Source of the DNA: Metabacillus sp. B2-18
Lineage (GTDB): Bacteria > Bacillota > Bacilli > Bacillales > Bacillaceae
Assembly: GCF_021117275.1 (NCBI RefSeq)
Contig: NZ_CP088245.1
Coordinates: 1,835,501-1,899,500, forward strand
Direction: 5' to 3'
Length of the DNA stretch: 64,000 bases
The position numbers and the translations under genes were made by a program. A model generated the notes under the pieces. The model did not search any database. It was not told the origin of the DNA and saw only the letters and a program-made list of their open reading frames with translations. This document shows positions 1-7,381 of this stretch, in pieces; positions within the stretch are counted from its first letter, which is position 1; each line of letters opens with the position of its first letter.

Positions 1-797
1 TTCAATACAGTCTGATGTGAAATCATCACTCCGTGTACGTCCTGCATAATCGCAGCTGTTTTACGGGCCGAAAGGCCATAGTTTACATGATAGGTTAGGA
101 TCAATCCTAATGTATGTGGGGATGCATAAATCTTTGATAAGTCCACGGCCGGCAGTTCTGGTGATTCCTTAGATAACGGCTGGAAATCGATATAAAACTG
201 ACGGAAAATGTATCTCAATTTAAATGCTTGAGGGTCCTTTTTGAACCTTTTCTTTTCTTTTGAAGTCATCCCATTGAGCTTCTTTTGATAATAAGAACAG
301 TCATTGTTCTTGCACTTAAACACGTGAAAATCTTTTCTTTCTTTTATTTTCTCGAGAGTCTTGGAACAATGAGGACACTTCAGGATGGCCTCCTTAGAGT
401 AACGGTACTTTTCACTGAAAAGTTCTGTACACACCTTGCATTGATACTGACCTTTATCTCCATTGTTGGCATAAAGATAATCCGATGGAGCACCACACTT
501 TGGACAGTTCATGGCTTTAGGTACGGAAACTTTTGCATTCTTACGCCTTTGAACAGGTTTGAGAGCTTTCCCGTTCTTCTCTAGATATTCACTAAGAAGA
601 ACTCGATAATCAAGCTGTTCTAGAACTTCAATGACCGGAAGGTCATCCACTTGAAGTTTTCGATAAGGTTTATTTACGGGCTGTTCAGTAGGTTTATCGA
701 ACATGCTTTTACCAATCAATAAAGTAAGCAATGTTCGAATGAGTTGTTCTTGATAGTTTATAAAAGTTAATAAATAGGTTATAATTTGAGGGTACAA
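1..797 (-). CDS. IS transposase, copy 1, 5' part only
   Basis: The first 265 codons of the same transposase as at 1203-2642, cut by the window edge before the DDE catalytic core. The N-terminal half is intact, with both CxxC...CxxC zinc-ribbon-like modules. The only difference from copy 2 is codon 131, Tyr (TAC) here and Asn (AAC) there, next to the second module. Start is a TTG at 795-797, by analogy with copy 2. Whether this copy is full length or active cannot be told from the window. Confidence 0.85.
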   Translation of the reverse strand, partial: MYPQIITYLLTFINYQEQLIRTLLTLLIGKSMFDKPTEQPVNKPYRKLQVDDLPVIEVLEQLDYRVLLSEYLEKNGKALKPVQRRKNAKVSVPKAMNCPKCGAPSDYLYANNGDKGQYQCKVCTELFSEKYRYSKEAILKCPHCSKTLEKIKERKDFHVFKCKNNDCSYYQKKLNGMTSKEKKRFKKDPQAFKLRYIFRQFYIDFQPLSKESPELPAVDLSKIYASPHTLGLILTYHVNYGLSARKTAAIMQDVHGVMISHQTVL

Positions 798-915
798 ATT
801 GTCACTTCCATTCTTGGTTGTTGGGTGTGTGGTAACCTCAATTATCCAAAGAATTTAGGGGGTGGCAATTTTTTTGCCTATAAAGCCCTCTATGGAGATA
901 TTTTATAACCTATTT
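772..915. repeat. 13-bp inverted repeat around transposase start (copy 1)
   Basis: AAATAGGTTATAA at 772-784 and TTATAACCTATTT at 903-915, the counterparts of 2617-2629 and 2748-2760. The arms flank the TTG start of the transposase. Confidence 0.7.
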
Positions 916-938
916 CTTATAGAAGTTTTGACAATACG

Positions 939-946
939 CATATTTT
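939..946. repeat. 8-bp direct repeat CATATTTT between the two IS copies
   Basis: CATATTTT lies between the right end of copy 1 and the left end of copy 2 and recurs at 2784-2791 after copy 2. This is the form of an 8-bp target-site duplication shared by tandem copies. The outermost left repeat would be outside the window. Confidence 0.7.
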
Positions 947-1026
947 GGTAGTGTCAAAAGATTTATGAAAACTACCTAAAGGGTTAGCTTCTCTCCTATT
1001 TACTGGATGGAGATGCGCCGCAATCT

Positions 1027-1152
1027 CTCTTGACAAACACGCCAATGGTTTGTGGATTGTTTAACAAGGGCGAAGGGAACAAAAGAAGGCATACCAAATA
1101 AGCCCTTGGTTGTTTCCATTTTAAACCATTGGCAAGTTCGGTTTGTCAAGAG
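1027..1152. repeat. Long interrupted inverted repeat inside the IS left end
   Basis: CTCTTGACAAAC (1027-1038) pairs with GTTTGTCAAGAG (1141-1152), and CCAATGGTTT (1042-1051) pairs with AAACCATTGG (1123-1132). The loop is about 70 bases. It lies downstream of the transposase stop (1203, minus strand), in the non-coding left part of the element. It could be a terminator-like structure or a transposase-binding region. No coding gene is seen in 947-1202. Confidence 0.7.
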
Positions 1153-1202
1153 TTCGCTCCGCCGATTGCTGAATTAGCTTAAGGGCTCAGCTAAACAAAA
1201 AG

Positions 1203-2642
1203 TTAGGCTTGTCTTTGTTCTACTATCCATTGTTGTGCTAATCCAATGAGCTTTGTCCAACGTGCTGGCATTGTTGGAAGCCCCTTGAGTTCTGGATTCA
1301 CTACGGGCACTTTTCCTTCTAAGGCGGCATGCGGACGCAAAAAGTTAAAGTAGGCCGTAAATAAGGTGACGTATGAAATGGAACCATGTTCAGAGCCGAA
1401 TCCATGAGTGGAGCGATAATTGCCCTTAAAGGTGCGGTTAAGTCTCTCAATTATTTGTTTCATTGGTCTATATTCGGTTGAAACAGGGTCCTCATTGGTT
1501 AATCCAATGACCTGCTTCACATCGAATAAAATCTCATGTTGAGCGAAGAAATGTTGGGCTAAAAGATAGATTGGATTCCCGTCTACCACAAAGGTCAGAT
1601 TTTCTGGAATCTCTTTCATCTTGATTAAGACCTCATCAATTGCTCGAATGGCTGTTGCTGTGTCTCGATTAGGCGACACCGGATACGAAAGAATAATCTT
1701 TTTCACGGCGTCAAAAAAGAAAAATAAATAATGCCATCGACCGTTTACTCTGATATACGTTTCATCACCGCAGAATTGGTCTGAAAGTTCATAGGGATAG
1801 TGATCCACATAAGGTTTAAGTAATAAAGCTACGCTATTTTCGTAGTTCAATACAGTCTGATGTGAAATCATCACTCCGTGTACGTCCTGCATAATCGCAG
1901 CTGTTTTACGGGCCGAAAGGCCATAGTTTACATGATAGGTTAGGATCAATCCTAATGTATGTGGGGATGCATAAATCTTTGATAAGTCCACGGCCGGCAG
2001 TTCTGGTGATTCCTTAGATAACGGCTGGAAATCGATATAAAACTGACGGAAAATGTATCTCAATTTAAATGCTTGAGGGTCCTTTTTGAACCTTTTCTTT
2101 TCTTTTGAAGTCATCCCATTGAGCTTCTTTTGATAATAAGAACAGTCATTGTTCTTGCACTTAAACACGTGAAAATCTTTTCTTTCTTTTATTTTCTCGA
2201 GAGTCTTGGAACAATGAGGACACTTCAGGATGGCCTCCTTAGAGTAACGGTTCTTTTCACTGAAAAGTTCTGTACACACCTTGCATTGATACTGACCTTT
2301 ATCTCCATTGTTGGCATAAAGATAATCCGATGGAGCACCACACTTTGGACAGTTCATGGCTTTAGGTACGGAAACTTTTGCATTCTTACGCCTTTGAACA
2401 GGTTTGAGAGCTTTCCCGTTCTTCTCTAGATATTCACTAAGAAGAACTCGATAATCAAGCTGTTCTAGAACTTCAATGACCGGAAGGTCATCCACTTGAA
2501 GTTTTCGATAAGGTTTATTTACGGGCTGTTCAGTAGGTTTATCGAACATGCTTTTACCAATCAATAAAGTAAGCAATGTTCGAATGAGTTGTTCTTGATA
2601 GTTTATAAAAGTTAATAAATAGGTTATAATTTGAGGGTACAA
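1203..2642 (-). CDS. DDE transposase with N-terminal zinc ribbons
   Basis: The 479-aa transposase of the IS. Two zinc-ribbon-like modules are visible (C98-x2-C101...C120-x2-C123 and C141-x2-C144...C162-x4-C167). A helix-turn-helix-like stretch follows around 230-270 (LSARKTAAIMQDVHG). The catalytic core resembles the IS6/IS240 DDE domain: D293 in GDETYIRVNG, D354 in VVDGNP, E399 in IIERLNRTF, with the common downstream YFNFLRPH motif. The start is taken as TTG at 2640-2642 behind GGAAGTG; an internal ATG about 31 codons in (MFDKPTEQ) is an alternative. It is transcribed away from sigE. No frameshift or stop is seen, so the gene looks functional. Confidence 0.88.
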   Translation of the reverse strand: MYPQIITYLLTFINYQEQLIRTLLTLLIGKSMFDKPTEQPVNKPYRKLQVDDLPVIEVLEQLDYRVLLSEYLEKNGKALKPVQRRKNAKVSVPKAMNCPKCGAPSDYLYANNGDKGQYQCKVCTELFSEKNRYSKEAILKCPHCSKTLEKIKERKDFHVFKCKNNDCSYYQKKLNGMTSKEKKRFKKDPQAFKLRYIFRQFYIDFQPLSKESPELPAVDLSKIYASPHTLGLILTYHVNYGLSARKTAAIMQDVHGVMISHQTVLNYENSVALLLKPYVDHYPYELSDQFCGDETYIRVNGRWHYLFFFFDAVKKIILSYPVSPNRDTATAIRAIDEVLIKMKEIPENLTFVVDGNPIYLLAQHFFAQHEILFDVKQVIGLTNEDPVSTEYRPMKQIIERLNRTFKGNYRSTHGFGSEHGSISYVTLFTAYFNFLRPHAALEGKVPVVNPELKGLPTMPARWTKLIGLAQQWIVEQRQA

Positions 2643-2760
2643 ATTGTCACTTCCATTCTTGGTTGTTGGGTGTGTGGTAACCTCAATTATCCAAAGAATT
2701 TAGGGGGTGGCAATTTTTTTGCCTATAAAGCCCTCTATGGAGATATTTTATAACCTATTT
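2617..2760. repeat. 13-bp perfect inverted repeat flanking transposase start
   Basis: AAATAGGTTATAA (2617-2629) and TTATAACCTATTT (2748-2760). The TTG start at 2642 lies between the arms. RNA entering from outside the IS on the minus strand would carry both arms and could fold over the start region. Known IS elements use such structures to block translation from outside transcripts; that role here is inference. It could also be a repressor site. Confidence 0.6.
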
Positions 2761-2783
2761 CTTATAGAAGTTTTGACAATACG

Positions 2784-2791
2784 CATATTTT
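2784..2791. repeat. 8-bp direct repeat CATATTTT at IS/sigE junction
   Basis: Second visible copy of the presumed target-site duplication. The host sequence resumes at 2792 with AGAAGGGGGAGG, the sigE ribosome-binding site. Confidence 0.7.
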
Positions 2792-2806
2792 AGAAGGGGG
2801 AGGAAA

Positions 2807-3526
2807 ATGAAAAAATTAAAGTTACAGCTAACATACTTATGGTATAAGTTATTAATTAAACTAGGGATTAAATCTGATGAGGTATACTACATTGGTGGAA
2901 GTGAAGCATTACCACCACCTCTTTCTAAAGATGAAGAAGAAGTTTTGCTACAAAAACTACCTTCAGGTGATCAAGCCGCTCGATCAATTTTAATTGAACG
3001 AAATTTACGATTGGTTGTTTATATTGCACGTAAATTTGAAAATACAGGAATAAATATAGAAGATTTAATCAGTATTGGTACGATTGGCTTGATTAAGGCA
3101 GTTAATACATTTAACCCGGAAAAGAAAATAAAATTAGCTACATATGCTTCAAGATGTATAGAAAATGAAATACTCATGTATTTACGAAGAAATAACAAAT
3201 TACGCTCAGAGGTTTCTTTTGATGAACCCTTAAATATTGATTGGGATGGTAATGAGTTACTATTATCAGATGTTTTAGGTACAGAAGATGACATTATTAC
3301 AAAGGATCTTGAAGCAAATGTAGACAGAAAATTACTTTTAAAAGCACTACATCAATTAAATGACCGAGAAAAACAAATTATGGAATTAAGATTTGGATTG
3401 CTTGGTGGTGAAGAAAAGACTCAAAAGGATGTGGCAGATATGTTAGGCATATCTCAATCCTATATCTCCAGGCTTGAGAAGCGTATTATTAAAAGGCTGC
3501 AAAAAGAATTTAATAAAATGGTCTAA
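2807..3526 (+). CDS. sigE: Pro-sigma-E, early mother-cell sporulation sigma factor
   Basis: A 239-aa sigma-70 family factor, the length of the B. subtilis protein and nearly identical in core regions ([33 protein letters not shown] at the C-terminus). The amphipathic N-terminal pro-sequence (about the first 27 residues, ending near [10 protein letters not shown]) is present; SpoIIGA removes it to activate sigma-E in the mother cell. Region 2 lies about 60-130, region 4 about 180-235. Strong RBS AGAAGGGGGAGG at 2792-2803. In B. subtilis the gene is the second of the spoIIGA-sigE operon, driven by Spo0A-P. Here the IS ends directly before the RBS, so the native promoter is separated from the gene by at least the tandem IS. 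Confidence 0.97.
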   Translation: MKKLKLQLTYLWYKLLIKLGIKSDEVYYIGGSEALPPPLSKDEEEVLLQKLPSGDQAARSILIERNLRLVVYIARKFENTGINIEDLISIGTIGLIKAVNTFNPEKKIKLATYASRCIENEILMYLRRNNKLRSEVSFDEPLNIDWDGNELLLSDVLGTEDDIITKDLEANVDRKLLLKALHQLNDREKQIMELRFGLLGGEEKTQKDVADMLGISQSYISRLEKRIIKRLQKEFNKMV

Positions 3527-3601
3527 AAAATTTTTTTCAGTAAAAAGTCCTTTTATATCAATTATTTAGACGGTTTCTACTCCCTTTAACTTGAAAGCTT
3601 G

Positions 3602-3631
3602 TGCATATTTTTTCCTGTCCAGGAGATACTT
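3602..3631 (+). promoter_or_regulatory. Probable sigma-F/sigma-G promoter of sigG
   Basis: TGCATA (3602-3607), 17 bases, GATACT (3625-3630); the -10 region reads GGAGATACTT, matching the GGnnAnAnT pattern of forespore promoters. It lies about 40 bases before the sigG start, as expected for forespore expression. Confidence 0.6.
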
Positions 3632-3667
3632 AACACTGTACAGCAACTCCTGTTAGGAGGGAAAGAT

Positions 3668-4447
3668 GTGACAAGAAATAAAGTTGAAATTTGTGGAGTA
3701 GATACCTCTAAACTTCCAGTTCTTAAGAATGAGAAAATGAGAGAGCTATTTAAGCGAATGCAAAACGGAGACATATCAGCAAGAGAAGAGCTGGTAAATG
3801 GCAACTTAAGATTGGTACTTAGTGTAATCCAGCGATTTAACAACCGAGGAGAATTTGTTGACGATTTGTTTCAAGTTGGCTGTATAGGATTAATGAAATC
3901 AATCGATAATTTTGACTTAGGCCAGAACGTCAAATTTTCAACATATGCTGTACCAATGATTATCGGAGAAATCCGAAGATACTTAAGAGATAATAACCCA
4001 ATCCGTGTCTCCCGTTCTTTAAGAGACATCGCTTACAAAGCACTACAAGTAAGAGAACGTTTAATGAGTGAGACCTCCCGGGAGCCAACCGCAGAGGAAA
4101 TATCAAAAGTACTTGATGTCCCACATGAGGAAATTGTATTTGCACTTGATGCTATTCAAGACCCGGTTTCACTTTTTGAGCCTATTTACAATGATGGGGG
4201 AGACCCAATTTTTGTCATGGATCAGTTAAGTGATGAAAAAAATCGCGATATTCAGTGGATTGAAGAATTAGCATTAAAAGAAGGTATGAGACGCCTTAAC
4301 AGTCGAGAAAAGCTAATTCTACGCAAGAGATTTTTCCAAGGTAAAACTCAAATGGAAGTCGCAGAAGAAATAGGGATTTCTCAAGCACAAGTTTCTCGTC
4401 TAGAAAAAGCTGCAATTAAACAAATGAATAAAAATATCCAAAATTAA
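3668..4447 (+). CDS. sigG: Sigma-G, late forespore sigma factor
   Basis: A 259-aa sigma factor that directs late forespore transcription. Start chosen as GTG 3668 (VTRNKVEICGVDTSKLPVL) because it follows GTTAGGAGGG by a good spacing and matches the B. subtilis start MSRNKVEICG; upstream ATGs have no RBS. Region 2 is recognisable (FNNRGEFVDDLFQVGCIGLM, about 55-75) and the C-terminal HTH ends in EEIGISQAQVSRLEKAAIKQ. It has its own forespore-type promoter in the 141-bp gap after sigE. This gene is not directly affected by the IS. Confidence 0.97.
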   Translation: MTRNKVEICGVDTSKLPVLKNEKMRELFKRMQNGDISAREELVNGNLRLVLSVIQRFNNRGEFVDDLFQVGCIGLMKSIDNFDLGQNVKFSTYAVPMIIGEIRRYLRDNNPIRVSRSLRDIAYKALQVRERLMSETSREPTAEEISKVLDVPHEEIVFALDAIQDPVSLFEPIYNDGGDPIFVMDQLSDEKNRDIQWIEELALKEGMRRLNSREKLILRKRFFQGKTQMEVAEEIGISQAQVSRLEKAAIKQMNKNIQN

Positions 4448-4478
4448 GGCTGCTCTTTTGAGTAGTCTTTTTATTTTG
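4448..4478 (+). terminator. Terminator after sigG
   Basis: Hairpin GGCTGCTC-TTTT-GAGTAGTC followed by TTTTTATTTT, directly after the sigG stop. Confidence 0.8.
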
Positions 4479-4610
4479 TAAGTTGTTACCCAGCTCATTC
4501 TGTAAAGTCCTTACCACTTCTTCACTACACTTCAGGAATCTAAGCCATCACTTCAGCAACAAGCAGTAGTATACCTATTTTAAGTATGACATAAAAAAAT
4601 CTGAACGAAT

Positions 4611-4640
4611 TGAATAGTTTATGCTATAAGCTACATAGAT
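4611..4640 (+). promoter_or_regulatory. Possible forespore (sigma-F/G-like) promoter of ylmC
   Basis: TGAATA (4611-4616), 17 bases, CATAGAT (4634-4640), with the same spacing as the site before sigG. It is about 80 bases before ylmC, whose family is linked to sporulation. The -10 match is partial. The rest of 4479-4718 shows no gene; the ylmA gene found here in B. subtilis is absent. Confidence 0.4.
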
Positions 4641-4718
4641 ATGTAATAGGGGATTTCTTATAAATGTAAACAGGAATGATTTAATAGATAATGAATTTGA
4701 ATAATGGGGGTAAAGTTA

Positions 4719-4973
4719 ATGAATATATCCGAGTTCCAAACAAAAGATGTTGTTAATGTTTCTGATGGAAAAAAGATGGGTAACATTGGAGATTTTGATA
4801 TTAATGTTACAACAGGAAAAATTCAAGCCATTATTATAAATGGTCAAGGAAGAATGCTTGGTTTTTTTGGAAAAGACGAGGAATTCGTCATTCCATGGCG
4901 AAATATAGTAAAAATAGGGGAAGATGTTATTTTAGTGAGAATGAATCGACAAATTGAGCCTCAAGATGAATAA
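4719..4973 (+). CDS. ylmC: YlmC/YmxH family PRC-barrel protein
   Basis: An 84-aa protein filled by one PRC-barrel domain (KKMGNIGDFDINVTTGKIQA; FVIPWRNIVKIGEDVILVR), matching YlmC/YmxH, a small family found in endospore formers. The precise role is unknown. Start chosen at ATG 4719 (MNISEFQTKDVVNVS) because GGGGGTAAAG lies just before it; an ATG five codons upstream has no RBS. It stands alone between sigG and the pgeF operon. The possible forespore promoter upstream would fit spore-related expression, but that is inference. Confidence 0.9.
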   Translation: MNISEFQTKDVVNVSDGKKMGNIGDFDINVTTGKIQAIIINGQGRMLGFFGKDEEFVIPWRNIVKIGEDVILVRMNRQIEPQDE

Positions 4974-5064
4974 ATTGTCAATGAAAGCTAAACGTAACGG
5001 GTAATATGTGGTAAAATAAAGAGCGTTAGAACCGAATTAATGTCGAATATAAAAGGTTGAAACA

Positions 5065-5904
5065 ATGATGACAGCAAACTCTTTTCAGTTAGAAGATAAA
5101 ATGTATTTGTCAGTCAGTCCCTGGGATGGTTTAATAAAGGGTCTTTCAGTTGGGTTTACAACTAAAAACGGTGGTAATAGTGTTGAAGGATTTTCCTCTT
5201 TAAACCTGGGTCTTCACGTTAACGACCAAACCGAAATTGTTATAAAGAACAGAGATCAACTTGCAAAGGCTTTAGGATTTTCATTAGATAACTGGGTTTT
5301 TGCAGAACAAGTTCATTCCAATGTTATAAAGAAAGTGACAAAAGAGAGCAAAGGAAAGGGAATAAGTGTATATACAGATGGATTAACTGCATCTGACGGG
5401 ATTTACACGTCTGAAAAGGGAATCATGTTATCTCTGTGTTTTGCAGATTGTGTGCCTTTATACTTTATTGCTCCCGAACATTCTTTAATTGGTCTTGCTC
5501 ATGCTGGCTGGAAAGGGACAGTAAAGAATATTGCTGGTGAAATGATCATAAAGTGGAATAAAGACGAGGGAGTAAACCTAAAGGATATTAAAGTAGCTAT
5601 TGGTCCCGCAATTAATGATTGTTGTTATATTGTTGACGAAAAAGTGATATCCTCTATAGATAAGAATATTTTAAAAGATTACCCATTGCCTTATAACACT
5701 GTATCAGAGGGGCAATACAAATTAAACCTTCCTCTACTTAATAAATACTATCTTTTTAGTGCGGGTATACCGGATGAAAATATTATAACATCCGATTTAT
5801 GTACAAGTTGTGAAAGTGGACTGTTTTTTTCTCATCGTCGTGACAAAGGAAAAACAGGTAGGATGTTAAGCTTTATTGGAATAAATGAGGAGGCTCACCT
5901 GTAG
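5065..5904 (+). CDS. pgeF: YfiH/PgeF family protein (peptidoglycan editing factor)
   Basis: A 279-aa member of the YfiH/YlmD family, once called multicopper polyphenol oxidase and, from work on E. coli YfiH, linked to removing wrongly incorporated residues from peptidoglycan precursors. Family signatures are visible: FAEQVHSN near 77-84, [14 protein letters not shown] about 125-138, [10 protein letters not shown] about 150-160, [11 protein letters not shown] about 180-190, and a C-terminal CTSC plus FSHRRD. The conserved His and Cys residues are metal-ligand candidates. It is the first gene of a tight run with ylmE (2 bases apart), sepF, ylmG and ylmH near the division genes. Confidence 0.93.
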   Translation: MMTANSFQLEDKMYLSVSPWDGLIKGLSVGFTTKNGGNSVEGFSSLNLGLHVNDQTEIVIKNRDQLAKALGFSLDNWVFAEQVHSNVIKKVTKESKGKGISVYTDGLTASDGIYTSEKGIMLSLCFADCVPLYFIAPEHSLIGLAHAGWKGTVKNIAGEMIIKWNKDEGVNLKDIKVAIGPAINDCCYIVDEKVISSIDKNILKDYPLPYNTVSEGQYKLNLPLLNKYYLFSAGIPDENIITSDLCTSCESGLFFSHRRDKGKTGRMLSFIGINEEAHL

Positions 5905-5906
5905 AA

Positions 5907-6593
5907 ATGAACGTGCAGGAAAATTACCGTAATATACGTAGTACAATTGAAAAAACATGTGAACGAATAGGTAGAAATGCAGATGAAGTTCATGTAGTTG
6001 CTGTAACAAAGTATGTAAGTGTTCAACGTGCTAAGGAAGCCCTTGATGCTGGAGTTAAACATCTAGGAGAAAACAGAGATGAAGGTCTTATTGAAAAAAT
6101 AGAAAATATAGGAGAAGGTCCTATTTGGCACTTTATCGGTTCATTGCAAACACGTAAGGTGAGGAATATCATCAATAAAGTTGACTATATTCATTCGTTA
6201 GATCGTCTTTCATTAGCAAAAGAAATTGATAAGCGTGCTCAAAAACCTATTAAATGCTTTGTTCAAGTTAATGTTTCCGGCGAAGAAGCTAAGCATGGCT
6301 GTTCACCAGAAGATGTTTTAAAATTTATTCAAGCATTATCAGAGTATCCTAACATTATTATTATTGGATTAATGACAATGGCACCATTAACTGAAGACCA
6401 TGATGTTATTCGAGGCTGTTTTAAACGATTAAAACAGCTTCAGCAAGATGTACAAGCATTACAACTCCTATCGGCGCCTTGTATGGAATTATCAATGGGT
6501 ATGTCTAATGATTATGAAATAGCGATTGAAGAAGGTGCTACTTTTATTAGAATTGGCACTTCTCTCGTTGGAAATGAAATTGGAGGTGTATAA
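5907..6593 (+). CDS. ylmE: YggS/YlmE family PLP-binding homeostasis protein
   Basis: A 228-aa alanine-racemase-fold protein of the YggS/PROSC family, which binds pyridoxal phosphate and balances B6 pools rather than acting as a racemase. The PLP lysine is in VAVTKYVS (about residue 35), followed by [19 protein letters not shown] and the C-terminal [32 protein letters not shown] lies in the end of pgeF. sepF starts 2 bases after the stop, so the genes are cotranscribed. Confidence 0.95.
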   Translation: MNVQENYRNIRSTIEKTCERIGRNADEVHVVAVTKYVSVQRAKEALDAGVKHLGENRDEGLIEKIENIGEGPIWHFIGSLQTRKVRNIINKVDYIHSLDRLSLAKEIDKRAQKPIKCFVQVNVSGEEAKHGCSPEDVLKFIQALSEYPNIIIIGLMTMAPLTEDHDVIRGCFKRLKQLQQDVQALQLLSAPCMELSMGMSNDYEIAIEEGATFIRIGTSLVGNEIGGV

Positions 6594-6594
6594 G

Positions 6595-7053
6595 ATGTCA
6601 ATCAAAAATAGATTTAAAAGTTTTTTTGCATTAGAAGATGAAGAATATGAATATGATGAAAATGAGGGATATGATGAAGAGTTTGAAACAACTCAACAGC
6701 AACAACAACCCTTGGCAGCTAAACATCCATCTCAACCAGCAAAGCAAAATGTGGTGAGTTTGCAAAGTATTCAAAAATCCTCTAAAGTTGTTTTAAGTGA
6801 ACCAAGAGTGTATGCTGAAGCTCAAGAAGTTGCAGATCATTTGAAGAATCGCCGTGCGGTGGTTGTTAATCTTCAAAGTATACAAAGAGATCAGGCGAAA
6901 AGAATTGTTGATTTTTTGAGTGGTACGGTATACGCAATTGGTGGAGATATTCAGCGAATTGGAATGAACATTTTTTTATGTACTCCTGATAATGTTGATG
7001 TTTCAGGCTCCATATCTGAATTAGTAACAGAAGATGATCATCAAAGGTGGTAG
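6595..7053 (+). CDS. sepF: Cell-division protein SepF
   Basis: A 152-aa protein, the B. subtilis length. An N-terminal amphipathic membrane-targeting helix ([13 protein letters not shown]) is followed by an acidic, Gln-rich linker (about 14-55) and the C-terminal SepF/DUF552 domain ([38 protein letters not shown]). SepF polymerises into rings and tethers FtsZ to the membrane at the septum. Start chosen at ATG 6595 behind GGAGGTG; it overlaps nothing and matches the known N-terminus. Confidence 0.97.
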   Translation: MSIKNRFKSFFALEDEEYEYDENEGYDEEFETTQQQQQPLAAKHPSQPAKQNVVSLQSIQKSSKVVLSEPRVYAEAQEVADHLKNRRAVVVNLQSIQRDQAKRIVDFLSGTVYAIGGDIQRIGMNIFLCTPDNVDVSGSISELVTEDDHQRW

Positions 7054-7059
7054 ACAAAC

Positions 7060-7323
7060 ATGGGTATATTATTTAGTTTACTCTCTACATTAATTACTTT
7101 TTATTCGTATGCGTTAATTGTTTACATATTACTTTCTTGGTTTCCAGGGGCAAGGGAATCAGGATTTGGGCAATTTTTAGCAAAAATTTGTGAACCATAC
7201 TTAGAGCCCTTCCGAAAATTTATTCCACCACTTGGTATGATTGATATTTCACCGATTGTTGCAATTTTAGCTCTACGATTTGCTCAGTATGGAATTGCTT
7301 CGATCTTCAGAATGATTGGCTAA
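7060..7323 (+). CDS. ylmG: YggT family membrane protein
   Basis: An 87-aa membrane protein with two hydrophobic segments (about 3-26 and 62-80) around a conserved [20 protein letters not shown] loop with a downstream [16 protein letters not shown] motif, the YggT/YlmG signature. Members occur next to sepF in many Gram-positives and in chloroplasts, and are linked to division or membrane organisation; the molecular role is not settled. RBS GGTGG lies in the sepF stop region. A terminator-like hairpin follows before ylmH. Confidence 0.93.
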   Translation: MGILFSLLSTLITFYSYALIVYILLSWFPGARESGFGQFLAKICEPYLEPFRKFIPPLGMIDISPIVAILALRFAQYGIASIFRMIG

Positions 7324-7350
7324 GGGACTATAATTAGTCCCTCTTTTTCA
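7324..7350 (+). terminator. Terminator/attenuator after ylmG
   Basis: GGGACTA-TAAT-TAGTCCC followed by TCTTTTTC. It may limit read-through into ylmH. Confidence 0.75.
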
Positions 7351-7381
7351 TTTATGTAAAGAAATATATTGGAGTTGGGTT

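Larger units (their letters stand above)
1..946 (-). mobile_element. Insertion sequence copy 1 (partial) plus its 8-bp flank
   Basis: This stretch repeats 1846-2791 at a constant offset of 1845 bases. I find one mismatch (A407 against T2252). It is the transposase 5' half and right end of the same element as copy 2; the rest lies off the left edge. The element's right end is at 938, and 939-946 is CATATTTT, the 8-bp sequence also found after copy 2. Copy 2's left end starts at 947, so the copies are head to tail with only these 8 bases between them. Confidence 0.93.
947..2783 (-). mobile_element. Complete insertion sequence, about 1.84 kb, IS6/IS240-like DDE core
   Basis: A single transposase gene on the minus strand. 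Imperfect terminal inverted repeats can be seen: GGTAGTGTCAAAA at 947-959 and, reading inward from 2783, CGTATTGTCAAAA (11 of 13 match, with weaker similarity over about 25 bases). The right end is followed by CATATTTT (2784-2791), which also precedes the left end. An 8-bp duplication is typical of the IS6 family, but the element is about twice the usual IS6 length and the transposase has extra N-terminal zinc-ribbon modules, so the exact family is uncertain. Confidence 0.85.

Noticed and set aside
285..584. 99-aa open frame antisense to the transposase, with a protein-identical copy at 2130-2429
   Set aside because: It is the opposite strand of the zinc-ribbon part of the transposase. Being the same in both copies only reflects IS duplication; no RBS.
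928..956. Hybrid promoter across the junction of the tandem IS copies
   Set aside because: TTGACA at 928-933 has GTGTCA at the -10 place; not a promoter as judged by eye.
2773..2801. Outward promoter from the IS end driving sigE
   Set aside because: TTGACA is present, but the bases at -10 distance are GGGGGA; no usable -10.
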